From: Larus michahellis
Taxonomy: Eukaryota; Chordata; Aves; Charadriiformes; Laridae
Length of the DNA: 64,000 nucleotides
Direction of reading: 5' to 3'
Assembly (NCBI RefSeq): GCF_964199755.1
Contig: NC_133901.1
Span: 25,081,583 to 25,145,582 of the forward strand
Shown: positions 26,366-37,515 of the stretch, piece by piece
Numbering within the stretch: the stretch's first letter is position 1
Layout of the letters: every line of letters starts with the position of its first letter
The notes under the pieces: model-generated
The model's database searches: none
What the model was told of the DNA's origin: nothing
The model's input: the letters and a program-made list of their open reading frames with translations, nothing else
Translations under genes and position numbers: made by a program

Positions 26366-27778
26366 AAGTGTGTTTTCTACGTGCAACAGACTTCAAGATT
26401 AGAAAAAGGGCGTATTATCAAATAAATACTTTTTCACAACTTTAAATAAATGCAAGGCAGATGAGAATTAAGATATCCCATAGACTTCCTCGTCCAGGTG
26501 TTAAGGGCTCAGTGACTAGATTAATCCAAGAGTTTCTTCTTTAATTGCTTTCCTTCAAAGTATCAAGTCACTTGTGAAGAGTCACTGAGCCAAGAAGATG
26601 AAATAGCCTGTGTTCTTGAAATTTCATACAGTTAATTTATCTAATTAAATAGTTTGAAAGGGATACAAGGAAGTCTGTAATCTTCAACTGCAGTCCTCCT
26701 GTGGACCTGAAATAATCTAAAAATGCTTGATATAGAAAGAGCAAATGAAGCGTCTATCTCGAACTATCAACTGTCAGTTGCCTTTTCTGTTGCAGGCTTG
26801 CAACTGAACCTCCATAGAGTTTTTTTGCATGCAGGGTGCCATGATAAACAAATATTCTTCAGAATATGCAATCATAACAAAAACAGTTTTGAGTATTACA
26901 CTGCTAGAGTATGTGATGTGCATAGAATAAGTCTGCGTCAAAACAGTTTAGCATTTAGATATGTAATGACTGAGCTGTTGATTTATGTCTTCCACTTTGA
27001 CAGATTTATATCTTCCATTACCCTCCTATGTGTTTTATGGTAACATTTCTGTTACCAGTCACCTGCTTTTCTCAAAGTGAAACAACAGTAAGAGAGAATG
27101 ACAAGAGAAATCATTATACACATAAGTGTATACCATCAAACCAGTGTGTACTACTTATCACTGGACAACGAAGAAAGTTCTACATGAAAGTGATACACAA
27201 AGTGATTGCAAAACTTCATAAAAGCAGATTAGAAATAGACAGGCAAACTGAAATTGCAGTACAATGACAGCATTCAGAGAAGGCTTGAGAGGCTTTCTTC
27301 ACAGTCTGTTTGTCAAAGGCACAAAGAAAAACCAAAATAAAAATCTCAAGATCATTTAAACTACGATTAGACAACACGGCTGTATTCACAAGGCTCCTTA
27401 GTCTAACACCTTTGAATGTTACACAAAACAAGCATCTAAAATAAACCAAATTAAATAATCTCTTTCACTGTGGGCATTTGCTTCTTTTGAAAACAACAAA
27501 CTCCCTAACTCCCAAAGTGTCATGCAGCATCTGTCTGCCCATAGAGGAACATAACGTGCGCATCGTGAGGATAATCAGCTCATGATAGTTGCTCCCTTAA
27601 CAAGTCAGCCTCGAGCTACTTCATGAGATGCTATTACGTTATTATTTTACTGTACAGCTACAGATCTGATGACGTTCATTCAGTGCATTTTCTGAGCTGT
27701 GTCAGCACTTGATCTCAAGTGCCAGATCATAAATATGCAACTAGACCATGTTAAGCTGGCACTTGAATTTATACTCAC

Positions 27779-27953
27779 CATAAAGCATAGCTCCTCCGGT
27801 TTCATGCAGAAAACGGAATCGATGGTTTTTAAACAACCAAATTGTTAATATTGTAAGAATAAGCAGAAAGTTAAAGACCAGCAACTCCACAGCTCCCTGA
27901 TGATAAAACTGATCTTCATCTTTCACTGATACGTATTTCTTCAACTTCTCCAT
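27779..27953 (-). CDS. SLC9A9: SLC9A9 coding exon 1 (NHE9 residues 1-58 plus split Gly59)
   Basis: This minus-strand exon starts at ATG 27953-27951 in strong context (G at -3 and G at +4) and ends at a GTGAGT donor starting at 27778. The product begins [16 protein letters not shown] and continues [17 protein letters not shown] with a first membrane helix at about residues 21-41, then [18 protein letters not shown]. This is nearly identical to human NHE9 from the HQGAVELL block onward, while the first dozen cytosolic residues differ more, as is usual for the family. An out-of-frame ATG five bases upstream opens a five-codon uORF that overlaps this start. The start choice rests on homology to the human N-terminus. 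Confidence 0.96.
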
Positions 27954-28089
27954 TTCATTCCCTTTATGGAAAATATGTGCAAAACAAAACTATATAAAAA
28001 AAAAATAATCACAGGAAGGAAAGTGTTACCACCTTTGGTACAAAAAAGTCCAGATAGTACAGAAATTCACAGCAAGCACATCTGTTTCA

Positions 28090-28260
28090 TTTGCAGCCTC
28101 AGGGTAAAGTGCCCCAGCTCAGAATTCAGCTGGGTTCTAGTTACAGCTTCCTGTTTCTCTCTTAAAGCCGCCCTGTCTCATTTTTAATGTTACGGTTGCA
28201 TCGCTGGACTGCGCTTGCTCCAGCTGTAGATGCACAAACCGCCTCCAAGGCTCAGGCTCT
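28090..28260 (-). promoter_or_regulatory. SLC9A9: Candidate SLC9A9 promoter / 5'UTR region
   Basis: Just upstream of exon 1, a small cluster of five CpGs within about 75 bp (28169-28241) stands out from CpG-poor surroundings. On the minus strand it contains GGAGGCGG and GGGCGGC boxes and an ETS-like ACAGGAAG site. No TATA box is obvious. This is the natural place for the start site, but the 5' end cannot be located from sequence alone, and a further untranslated exon upstream is possible. Confidence 0.4.
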
Positions 28261-29964
28261 GTCAGTTTCTAAAGTTTTGTTGTAAAACTTAGTCGGTGTT
28301 CATATTTGTCCCTGTGGTTTGCAGCATACTCTGAATCCTAAAAATCATATTTTGTCTTGATAATTTAAGGTGGAAAAAATGATGTTAAAAGAATGGCATC
28401 ACAACCTTCACTACGTTTTGGAAGTTTAACAATCTTTCCTCTTTCTTACTTTTAAATGTGATGTAGAATAAAGGTGGCACTTTACTATGGTGCAAAGACA
28501 GAAGAAGAAAACAAAACAATGAATAAGGATTTCAAGACTTAGGCCTTGAACTTGTATTGATCCTGCAGAAAGACTGAAAGATCTTTGTAAAAGCAAGGGT
28601 CCAATTGCCTAAAATTAAAAGCACTTTAAAAACCTATCAAACTGAATAAAATGCAGCGGAATTAACTTTCCATCATTTCTGCTGTTTGCATGTTTTTATG
28701 TACATTGCTCAATTAAGCCAGTAAAACAGTAGAAATTGTCTTAGTACTTATAGCTAATGCTCATGGAAGCATTCCTGTCCAAGCCCAGGGGCACAATACA
28801 TGTATTATACTGGAGAATACCAAATAAACTCTCATCATCATCAGAAAAAAAACTGATTCTGCTTCTCATTAAAAAAAGGACAACCTTCTCATTTTTTGTC
28901 CCAATCTCACAAAACATATTTTTTAAAAAACATTTTGGGCTAATCTGCACAGAATCCATTCCAAGTCAGGTATTTCTCAAAGGTAAATAAAGTAGCAATA
29001 AATACTTAAGATATCCATACTTTCAGTAATTTCATGGCTGTAGCTCATAATAGTATGTGTGTTCCTAAGGAGGCACTGTTGCTTTGATCTGCAACGTTTT
29101 AATATAATTTTTGCTTGGCAAACAATCAGTTGTATCCTCTCTGTAAACTAATTTCACCATACTTTACAGGTTTTAATTTTTTCTTTCACTTTGCATGAAA
29201 AGCAGTTTCCTTCTAGTTCTTTTTTTAATTAATGCTTTTTCTTTGCTTACCAGATATTTTTTTTTCAGTCTCTGTCGCTGGTTTTACCCTGTCCTCTCAA
29301 CTGCTTCATTATCTCCTCTCCTTTGTGTTTCCCTCATTGTCTCTTTCTTTTTGTAATTTTACCTGATAATTTGCAAACATAGTCAGGATTATTTAAGTCA
29401 AAACTCTGTTTCTGAGATGATTATCAGTGGAGTCTCTGTGAGATGAAAAGTTGACAAAAACCAGCTGATACTCCTCAAGTTAATGAACCATGAAACTCAA
29501 TTTCAAGTAAAGATAAAACTTGGATGTTAACCTGTATGTGTTGAGAATTATTTACTACTGTATTTTGAATGACAAAATAATGTATAAAGGACTTAGGTGT
29601 AGCAATTTCATTACATAACTGATGCAACTCTTTAAAATGCTGGAGTCACATAGCTAAGGCTTGTAACTTTTACAAAGGAGAAAAATAAAAATGGAGACTT
29701 GATTTGGATATCATATTCACAGTTTAGAAACAACAGTGACTTTAATGTTGTGAGACTGATCATCCATCTCCAATATGGAAGTATCAAAAGCAAACCAAAA
29801 ATAATTTGACAATAACCACATTCAGTATCTATCACAATGAAAAACAAAGATTTACTTATTATGAAAACCAGAGTTCTTTGCTACCCTTGTCAAATAGGTA
29901 ATTTGCAGGCACTTATAATAAAATTAATGGAAAATAAGCACAAAACAGTGAAAGGAGGTCATTT

Positions 29965-30245
29965 TATACTGAGAATCTCAGTGATTAGACCATTCACCTC
30001 AGATTTGGGAGACCAGGTGCAACTCCCTTTTCTATTTGAATTTACTTGAACCCATATTTCTCACCAGACAATAAGGAGTTTCTCAGTCTTACTGCTAGAG
30101 CAGTTGCTGTATGCAATACTTGAAATGCCGAAGTGTTAATTTCCCAAAGCTGCATTTTCCCTTTTGCAAAACAGGGTTATAATTCTGCCCTATCTCACAA
30201 GATAAGCTGATGCTTGTTTGTGAAACAATCACATGCTGTAGCCAT
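29965..30245 (+). mobile_element. Ancient MIR-like SINE relic
   Basis: The plus strand resembles an amniote MIR/CORE-SINE. A tRNA-derived head comes first (CTCAGTGATTAGACCATTCACCTC, then TTTGGGAGACCAGGTGCAACTCCC). About 150 bp later come the TTGCAAAACAGGGTTATAATTC and CCTATCTCACAAGATAAGCTGATGCTTG blocks, which match the ATCTGTAAAATGGGGATAATA and CTCACAGGGTTG portions of the consensus. The match is from memory, and divergence is strong. Confidence 0.55.
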
Positions 30246-31149
30246 TTGCACTATGCCAGAGCTTAATTAGAAACAAATAATTTTAGATTTAGTATCAGAT
30301 GTTGACAATAAACATATTTTAATTTATTATAAATAATTTAATTTAATAAAATAAACGTAATAACAGGAGGTGAAATGATGGAAATTTCTGAGTTATTTGT
30401 CCTCTGTGTCCTATCCATTTGCATACTCATCACATCAGTTACATAAAAAAAAAATACATGATCATATGAATAAAAGGTATATTTTTTAGGAGCAAGGGGG
30501 AAGAATTTAGATTTCATAAACAACTTGAATTCTTTATTTCCCAGTCTTCTGCGTGCTCTCTTTTAATATGAAGTATTTTAGAGTGTATTGAAAATTCTGT
30601 GAAAAATATTACGAAGAATATGCTGACTATCACATATACACTACAAATTGCTAGGCAATATATTAGTGGGAAAAAAGTAGTACAGTTTCCCTGGCTTTGA
30701 CTCCCCAGTAAAGAATTTGACAGAGCTTTTAAGTGTGGTGTTTTGGTTTCTGGTGGCTTTTTTTTTATGTGCTTGTTTATATGGAAAAGTATAATTCAAG
30801 GGGAAAAAACAAAAATCTAACTTACATGGTCATTAGATAACCAAAGATCGGACTTTGTTCAGGAAGAAATTTCTACAAAATGGACACACTGTAAAAATAA
30901 TTAAATTGTCTAGTGGTTGATCAGTCATGTTTCTGTGTGTGAAACTGTTTTAGAAAGAACTGTAAGGTCATCAGAGAGCATGGGTTTTTTTAGAGAAGAG
31001 CTGAAGGCATTGTCAGAGCTCTTTTATGTAAGAAAAGACATCTGTGTCAGGAAAAGCTTTACTCGGAAAACACTGTCCTCAGGAATGAGAATTTAGACAC
31101 TAGTAATCCTGCTTCAGACATCACAAAGACTTGCCCTTGTTGGGGAAAT

Positions 31150-31205
31150 GTTGGGGGTTTTGTGTTTGTTTTGGTTTGTGTTTGTTTGGTTTTATTTGTT
31201 TGTTT
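31150..31205. repeat. GT/T-rich low-complexity tract, (TTTG)n-like
   Basis: A run of irregular TTTG and TTTGG units (GTGTTTGTTTTGGTTTG and so on) forms a strand-asymmetric low-complexity patch in the intergenic spacer. Confidence 0.8.
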
Positions 31206-32384
31206 CTGCTGAACTAAAAATCACAGGCTTGTTCCAAGATTTACTTTTTTCGTAGGTTATAAGTTTCTGCAATTTGAATGTTAATAACATAAGGGCTTCA
31301 AAAAAGACCGTGTCTGAAAAGTAAGACCAAACGTCCCAGCCCTACAAACTTTTGAGCATATGCTTAAATTTCTGAAGGGGCACGCTCCCAGTCAAGTCAC
31401 TGATTCAAGCTTCACTTACTGAGTAGGTTTTGGACTGAAATTAATCTAGACACATACCATGCTTTCTCTTTACTGATAGTTAAAGGGGTATGTTTCCTTA
31501 ATTTTGGCATAGTAAAAAATGCCTATACTTCAAGAGCTTATTGCTGTAATGGATGAGGGATAAATTATGTATTTTATCGCTTTAGCTGCTTCCACATTCT
31601 GGGTTTCATACCAGTGAATTATTTTAGTAGAAAAAAACCCACACCTCTATAGAAATTAGCTAATAGTTTAGCATTCTTAGTATGTATTTGTCCTGTGCGG
31701 TTCTAAAGAAATTAATGCAGGTTTGCATCAGTCGATATCTTTTCCACATACTGGGTTAATCTTACGTTTTTGGGAAAGGAGATAAAACAGGCTCATAAGT
31801 GGACTTATTGCCACTGATAACATTCATGAAGCTACTAAAGAATCAAGTATTTAAATTGGCCATGTTGAAGCAGTATAAGCTTATCCGCTGGTAGATCTTG
31901 GAAGAAATACTTGTGCAGTGCTGGTGAGTAGAAAGCTGATGTTGCAGACTTGTTGTGACTGAGTAATACAGACTGAAACAGGCAAGTATTTTTCATCAGG
32001 TGATCTGTGCTAAGGGTCTGGGCTCAAAGAGAACACTTTTCTTTATTCTTTTTAAATACAGAGAAAAATCTCACTGTATGTAATTTAAAAATGTGACGTG
32101 TCTCACAACATGGTTGTTTGCTATTTCACAACACATTTGCCAAAAGTGACCATTTTTCTTTCTTTCTTTCTAATTTAATGTCATCATTCGTTCACTATGA
32201 AGAAGTGCTACAAAAAAAGAGGTAGCTTTTTTTTTCTACAAAACAAAGGATACTTGTTTTTAGCTAACTGCTGCAATTTACCTACATCTGTAGAATCCCA
32301 TTGACTTAGCTCGATTCCTTACAGAGAGTACAAAGCTGTCTCATTTTAGGATTGGGAATAGCAATGTTTACATCATTCGCAAGG

Positions 32385-32460
32385 CTTTTTAGGAATTCAT
32401 TAATATTTGTAAATGGTTTTAGATCATTGAGTGAAAAGTGCTATCTGAATAAAAAGTAAT
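32385..32460 (+). mobile_element. 3' end of an ancient MIR-like SINE
   Basis: AATATTTGTAAATGGTTTTAG followed by ATCATTGAGTGAAAAGTGCTATCTGAATAAAAAGTA parallels the 3' blocks TTTGTAAAGCGCTTTGAGATCC and GATGAAAGGCGCTATATAAATGCAAAGTA of old amniote SINEs, in the same spacing. Confidence 0.5.
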
Positions 32461-35339
32461 CTTAATATCAGCTTTTGGCATTCACTTAGTTATTTTAAGT
32501 TTCCTTTGCAAATATACACTGGTGCTTACTTCATATTCCTTCTGTATCAGATAAGGCATTTGAAAAATACTCTAATGGCTGAGCACGTACAGAAGCAAAA
32601 TTCTCATATCTGAGTTTTAATTTACTAATATATTCTAAGCGAGCCAGATGTTCAGCTGCAGCAATCCTCGTGAGAGTTCGCTACTTTATTATTGGTATAT
32701 ACTATCTGAACTACGCAAAAAAATATGAAGATATGATGATTAAGGCAAACTAACTCTCTGATGCAACATGTTTGCAAGTGGGTATTTTATACATAACATT
32801 ACTGAGAGAAATATACTTCAACCAGATACCTCTTGAGGTAAATCAAACCAAATCACCTCTCCAGTGTTTCTTCAGGAATGTTTTGCTAAGTGAAGTCCTG
32901 GAAAAAAGGATGACTCTGGATAGATGGGAAGCACCTCTACTGAAAAAAAGTAGAGCTTTCTGTGAAAAATACAGGGAAACACAGTATGGCCTCAGAAAAC
33001 CTTAACAGTGAAGTAAGATCTCATTTGAAAAATTGTTGGCAATATGACCGGACAATCTTTGATTCTTTCTGTGCTCAGGCCTTTCCATCTTTTTATACAT
33101 AACCACATTTTCAGTGGTATCCAGCCCCCGCATCAATGTCCTCTCTTAACTGGAATAACTTCCCTCCAAGTTTTCGTTGGTTTGCAGGTCAGATAGAACA
33201 ACAATGTTTTGCAGCAGCTGCATCATATTTGCCATATTGATAACAGATGATAAATCAAGAAGGAAGGAATCTGGATAGAAAAAAAATTACATTTTGGTTT
33301 TTAGAACTGGCTACCAGGTGAATGACGAAAGTTTTCACAGGGAAGATATTTCGAATATTATTTAACAGGCCAAAGAATAAGTTAAAGGCCAAAATAAGTT
33401 AAAGTTTGTGTTGGAAGGTCAAGCAATTCTCATAATACTGTGCTCTTACTACAAACAATATTTGCTTCATCTCCCTTGGCACGTAATTTTTACAAACCAA
33501 GAGGCAGTAGTCTTGCTTACTTTCTGTGTTCACCTTATCAACTCTACTTTATGAATTTCACAGAACAATAATCCTTTCCTCCCTTAGCTTGGCAGATGTA
33601 GAAGCCTGCTCTTACAGAAACTATCAGGCAAGAGGAGTCTTGTAAATAAGCGGAGCGATTCTCGTCTTAGAAAATATAAAGTCAGAAAAGGAGCACAATT
33701 TTAAAATTGTAATTAATTACAGTAATCATAGTGGGAATTCCAAGCAAAGAGACAATGCTTTAGCAACACTGGCAATTATGCAAGCATAGGAAAAGTACAG
33801 CCAAAAATAAAAACAAACATTGAAAGCAAATGCACCTATATATGTAAATAAAAAAACCCAAGCAAAACCAACTCTGAAACTGAGAAATCAACCACATTGC
33901 CAGTGCACAGATAAATGTTCTGTCACAGCTTGCTTGCCTAAAATCCCCAGACAGACTGGAACAGGATTAGTGGGATCACAACTGGTTATCCTTCTCTAAT
34001 CTATTCCAGCCAGGAAGATCTGCCTTGCTAGCTTCTGTTCTGATACACGGCTGCCTGTGAAATACTGTGGGCTAAGGCCACTAAGGCCACGGTGGTGGGC
34101 TAAGTGTCACTTTATAACTGCCAGGCCTCAATGTATTTTGAAATCTGTTCTTCTACTGCTTAGAAGAGCCTTCCTATGAAAATGGTTTATTTGCTGGTTG
34201 CTATTGATCCTGTCCTATCTTTTTTTTTCTGAGGTCAGACTCTGGTTTTACTATTGCTTATTTGGTATTGCTGGTATTCTATCTACATGGCTCACAGTGA
34301 CAGAAATAACAGTCCATGTAATCTATGTATCTAGTATGTTACAGCTATTACTCTTAGCCAAAAAATAGCTTTAAAAATAATTTCTGCTTAGTGGAGTACA
34401 CCTTTCTATCCAGAAGGCAAAGTCTATTTTCTGTTTTTATAACGCCTTGTTTCAGAGCCTGTTTTAATGCCTAATCAAAATACAATACTAATTATGATAA
34501 ATATACATTGACTGGAGTGGAACTGGACTTTTGCTATCCCAAGAGAGTTGTGATATTTCTGCTCATATGTCACTGTCTCCAGGCATTGTATCAACACAGG
34601 AAAATCTCTTCTCCCTTTTAAGCACCAATGAATTCAGCGCACCCTGAGATGTAATGTCCAGCTCAACACACTGTAATCATCATGCTGGAACCAACATTTA
34701 CAGACCAATTTCACTTGAGAGAGCTGAAATGGTCATATACATTTTTCTTTCTGAGAAGACAGAAATGCCAGCAGTCCTGGAGAAATTAAAGCCCTGAAAG
34801 ACAGAACAGTTTGCTTCTATGAGTTATCAAAGCGCAGTTGATCTGCTCTGTTTTACACTGTTTGAGCCAATGGGTTCAGAACTAAGATGAATTCTTAGGT
34901 AATACCAGTTTATCGGAATTTCATATTTATACAGTTTAAATCAATCCACATTGTTAAATGTCAGGATCATGAAGGACATATTTACAAGTTTACTTCTGTG
35001 GAAGTAAATGTACTTCCATCTTAATTTTCAGCTTGAACTGCTGCCCTGAGGTTTTGGGGTTTGTTTTTTCATATTTTAATAAACTGAAGAACAGTTTAGA
35101 GAGAAAGAGTTAACTTAAAGGTGCCAATTGTAAAGATAATTTTTAAATTATAGTTTCCTATTGGAAGACTACTATGGAGAGCTAAAAAGAGGACAGGTTC
35201 ACTGTGAAATGTAATGTTCATCCACTGAAATCTCAGCACACATAAAGGTTGATTTGCTTCTTATCTCAGGCAGTCCATTTTTGGAAGGACTGTAGCACAC
35301 TGGCTCATGTTCAACTTGTGGAACCATGGACTTGTGCAT

Positions 35340-35830
35340 ATCCACTGGTTTAAGTTTAGTTTCTTATACAGCAGGTAATGCATCAGTCCCGTAGACTCTG
35401 CTGCAGGCTGTGAGGTGTGAAGGCAAACCTTACCACTAAAAACTGAGGCAAAAAGGTCATTGAATACCTTTGTCTTTTTCATGTCCTTTCTCACTAGTTT
35501 CTCTGCCCCACTGAGCCATGGGTCTATATTTTCAATAGCCACTTTTGCTGCCAACGTAGTCATAGAAGCCCTTTTTCTTATATCCCTAGCAAGTTTCAAC
35601 TCCAACTGTTTCAGCACTTTTCTGTATGCTCAGACAATGTCTCTATATTCCTCCTGCGTTGCCTGTTCCCGCTTCCACCTTCTTTGTCCTTCCTTTTCCC
35701 ATTTGAGCTCAGCCAGGTGTTCCTTCTTCATCCACATTGCTTGTTTGACTTTCTGCATGTTGGGAGGTTCTTGCACTTTGAGGAAGCCATCTTTGAAGAT
35801 CAATCAGCTCTCCTGGGCTGTTGGCATTAA
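35340..35830 (-). mobile_element. CR1 LINE internal fragment lacking RT core and normal 3' end
   Basis: On the minus strand the translated pieces are typical of the linker between CR1 endonuclease and reverse transcriptase: LKQLELKLARDIRKRA, then LVRKDMKKTKVFNDLFASVF. Upstream of these are the complements of the CTCCTGCGTTGCCTGTTCCCGC block and the ATCTTTGAAGATCAATCAGCTCTCCTGG block, which recur in CR1 ORF2. The frame is broken. The short stretch at about 35285-35330 may be a post-RT CR1 piece, which would imply an internal deletion, but that part is uncertain. Confidence 0.75.
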
Positions 35831-37254
35831 TAATACCCCACCCTTCCATATGAACAGTGATATCGCATCACTGATTTGATTCTGTTGGATATACAGCAAC
35901 TACAGACTGTCATGTAGCAGCAAACATCCTGACTCTGTTGACATTTAAATCTTAAAAAAAACCCAAAAAATGCTGCCTGACAAAGTATATTGCTACAGTG
36001 CTTTTTGCTTTTCTCAGATTGTTGTTCAAATGTATGCCACTTGCTGACTTCTGTTTCAGATACAAATTACATTACATTGTACTGTGTACTATGAAGGAAA
36101 GTGGGAAAAATACCCAGTTTAACTGGCTGTTACATGACAATGACTGTTCTTTCTCGTAAATCGAATCTGAAAGTATATTCCACTAGAGGGCTGTCTTTAC
36201 ACATGAAATGAAAATCTGACTTTCAGCAGTATCTTCTATCAGTTTTTCAGGTTAATGACAGGGCTTTTAGTTTATGTGAGAAACGTATTGTAGTGCATCA
36301 CTATACTGGACAAGACCCCGTTTGGAATATATAATTAGTTTTGTGACTTCATTTTCAGAGGAAACATACTGGTCCAAATTAATTATTTTTAGACTGTGAA
36401 CATGAACATTTCGGATAACACCTAATTAAATTAAACATCTTGCCCAAATTCACATCTCCCTGAAGTCAGTAGGAATTGGATGAGGCCAAAATTGGTATTC
36501 CGACAATATCATTAAAGTATTTTTAGTGGGGGTTTATGTTTACATATGGTGGCCTTTCTTTTGTGAAGATAATGCTGCTATCTTCCTACCTGAGAGCCTA
36601 AAAACATATTTTACTAAAATAGACCTATGATGAGCAATGCTGGTTTTATCTCTATCAGTATCCAAACAACAGCTGTTCCTTTTTTCACTTGAACACTCCT
36701 TAAAAACTTGTAAATAAGAAATATTAAGAACAGATAGCCGTCATTTCTATGTAATTACACTGTGCTACCAGCAGAAGCATTTCAAGAACACAAGTTGCGT
36801 TCTTCCATGTTGAAGAGAAATAGGGCTATGTTTGCAAAGAAATGTAGGCACAAGAATTTCAGGCAGGTGCTTTTGAAAATCCCAGTGGACTTAAACTCCT
36901 CTTGCAGACAAGGTTTAGCCCTGCTTCTCTCCTGTAGTAACCAGTCTTACTTTAAGAGAATAATGACACAAAATAACTAATTTAGATCTGGGAGTATGTG
37001 TCTGAAGGACTGTATTGCTTCCCTTACCCAATGGAAAGCCTGAGCCGCTCCCTCTCTCATCTCCAATCTAGCCCTTGGCCTGTGCCCTCTCTTCCTTTGT
37101 CATTGTCCGCGTAGGTTCTGGACAATAATTTCTCTTCACTTCGAGCCATGTTTTATCCTTATGTTGCTTTTGGTTCCAACCTTCTTATTCATAGACCTAT
37201 TTTCTTCCAACTGACAGTTTTCAAATATTTTTCTTTTGTTCTTTGGAAACTCTA

Positions 37255-37326
37255 GTTGCTATAGAGACACCTGATGATTACAGAGACACTGACTACCTTT
37301 GTTAGAACCTCAGTTGCTATAGCAAT
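37255..37326. promoter_or_regulatory. Pair of X-box-like (RFX) motifs
   Basis: GTTGCTATAGCAAT at 37313-37326 is a near-perfect imperfect palindrome of the RFX X-box type (consensus GTTRCC with 0-3 spacer bases and RGYAAC). A related GTTGCTATAGAGAC lies 58 bp upstream at 37255-37268. Two such sites close together could mark an enhancer used in ciliated or neural cells. Function is inference only. Confidence 0.35.
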
Positions 37327-37435
37327 GACTGTTGGCTATGGGTTCAATGAAATCTGCTACACGGTACGTGCCCTTTTACACAGCAATACAGCTTGTAAAA
37401 TCTTCTTTTAATTGTTATGCTCAGTAATGAGACTG

Positions 37436-37515
37436 TGAGCCAAATTCTGTTCTAATTGAAGTCAGCGGGAGTTTTGCCATTAACTTCAGTGAGACCACAG
37501 TTTGGTCCTGGAGCC
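37436..37515. repeat. Ancient palindromic repeat relic (MITE-like)
   Basis: The core ATTGAAGTCAGCGGGAG, then TTTTGCCATTAACTTCAGTGAGACC, is roughly its own reverse complement. It sits between GAGCCAAATTCTG and TTTGGTCCTGGAGCC ends, which are also complementary in style. This matches the ATTGAAGTCAATGGGAGT palindromic repeat type common in reptile and bird genomes. A weaker partial copy (CCTGAAGTCAGTAGGAATTGG) lies near 36458-36495. Confidence 0.55.

Larger units (their letters stand above)
17480..27778 (-). other. SLC9A9: SLC9A9 intron 1 (10.3 kb)
   Basis: Intron between coding exons 1 and 2. It contains the sense-strand CR1 at 17685-18842, an old L3/CR1 relic at about 23038-23310, a 12-bp perfect hairpin at 22585-22617 and a palindromic AP-1-like site at 26351-26365. 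The rest (18.9-22.5, 23.4-26.3 and 26.4-27.7 kb) is AT-rich DNA in which I see no gene or recognisable repeat. Confidence 0.85.

Noticed and set aside
29985..30010. tRNA-like A/B-box stretch
   Set aside because: It fits the tRNA-derived head of an old MIR-like SINE, and no cloverleaf can be drawn.
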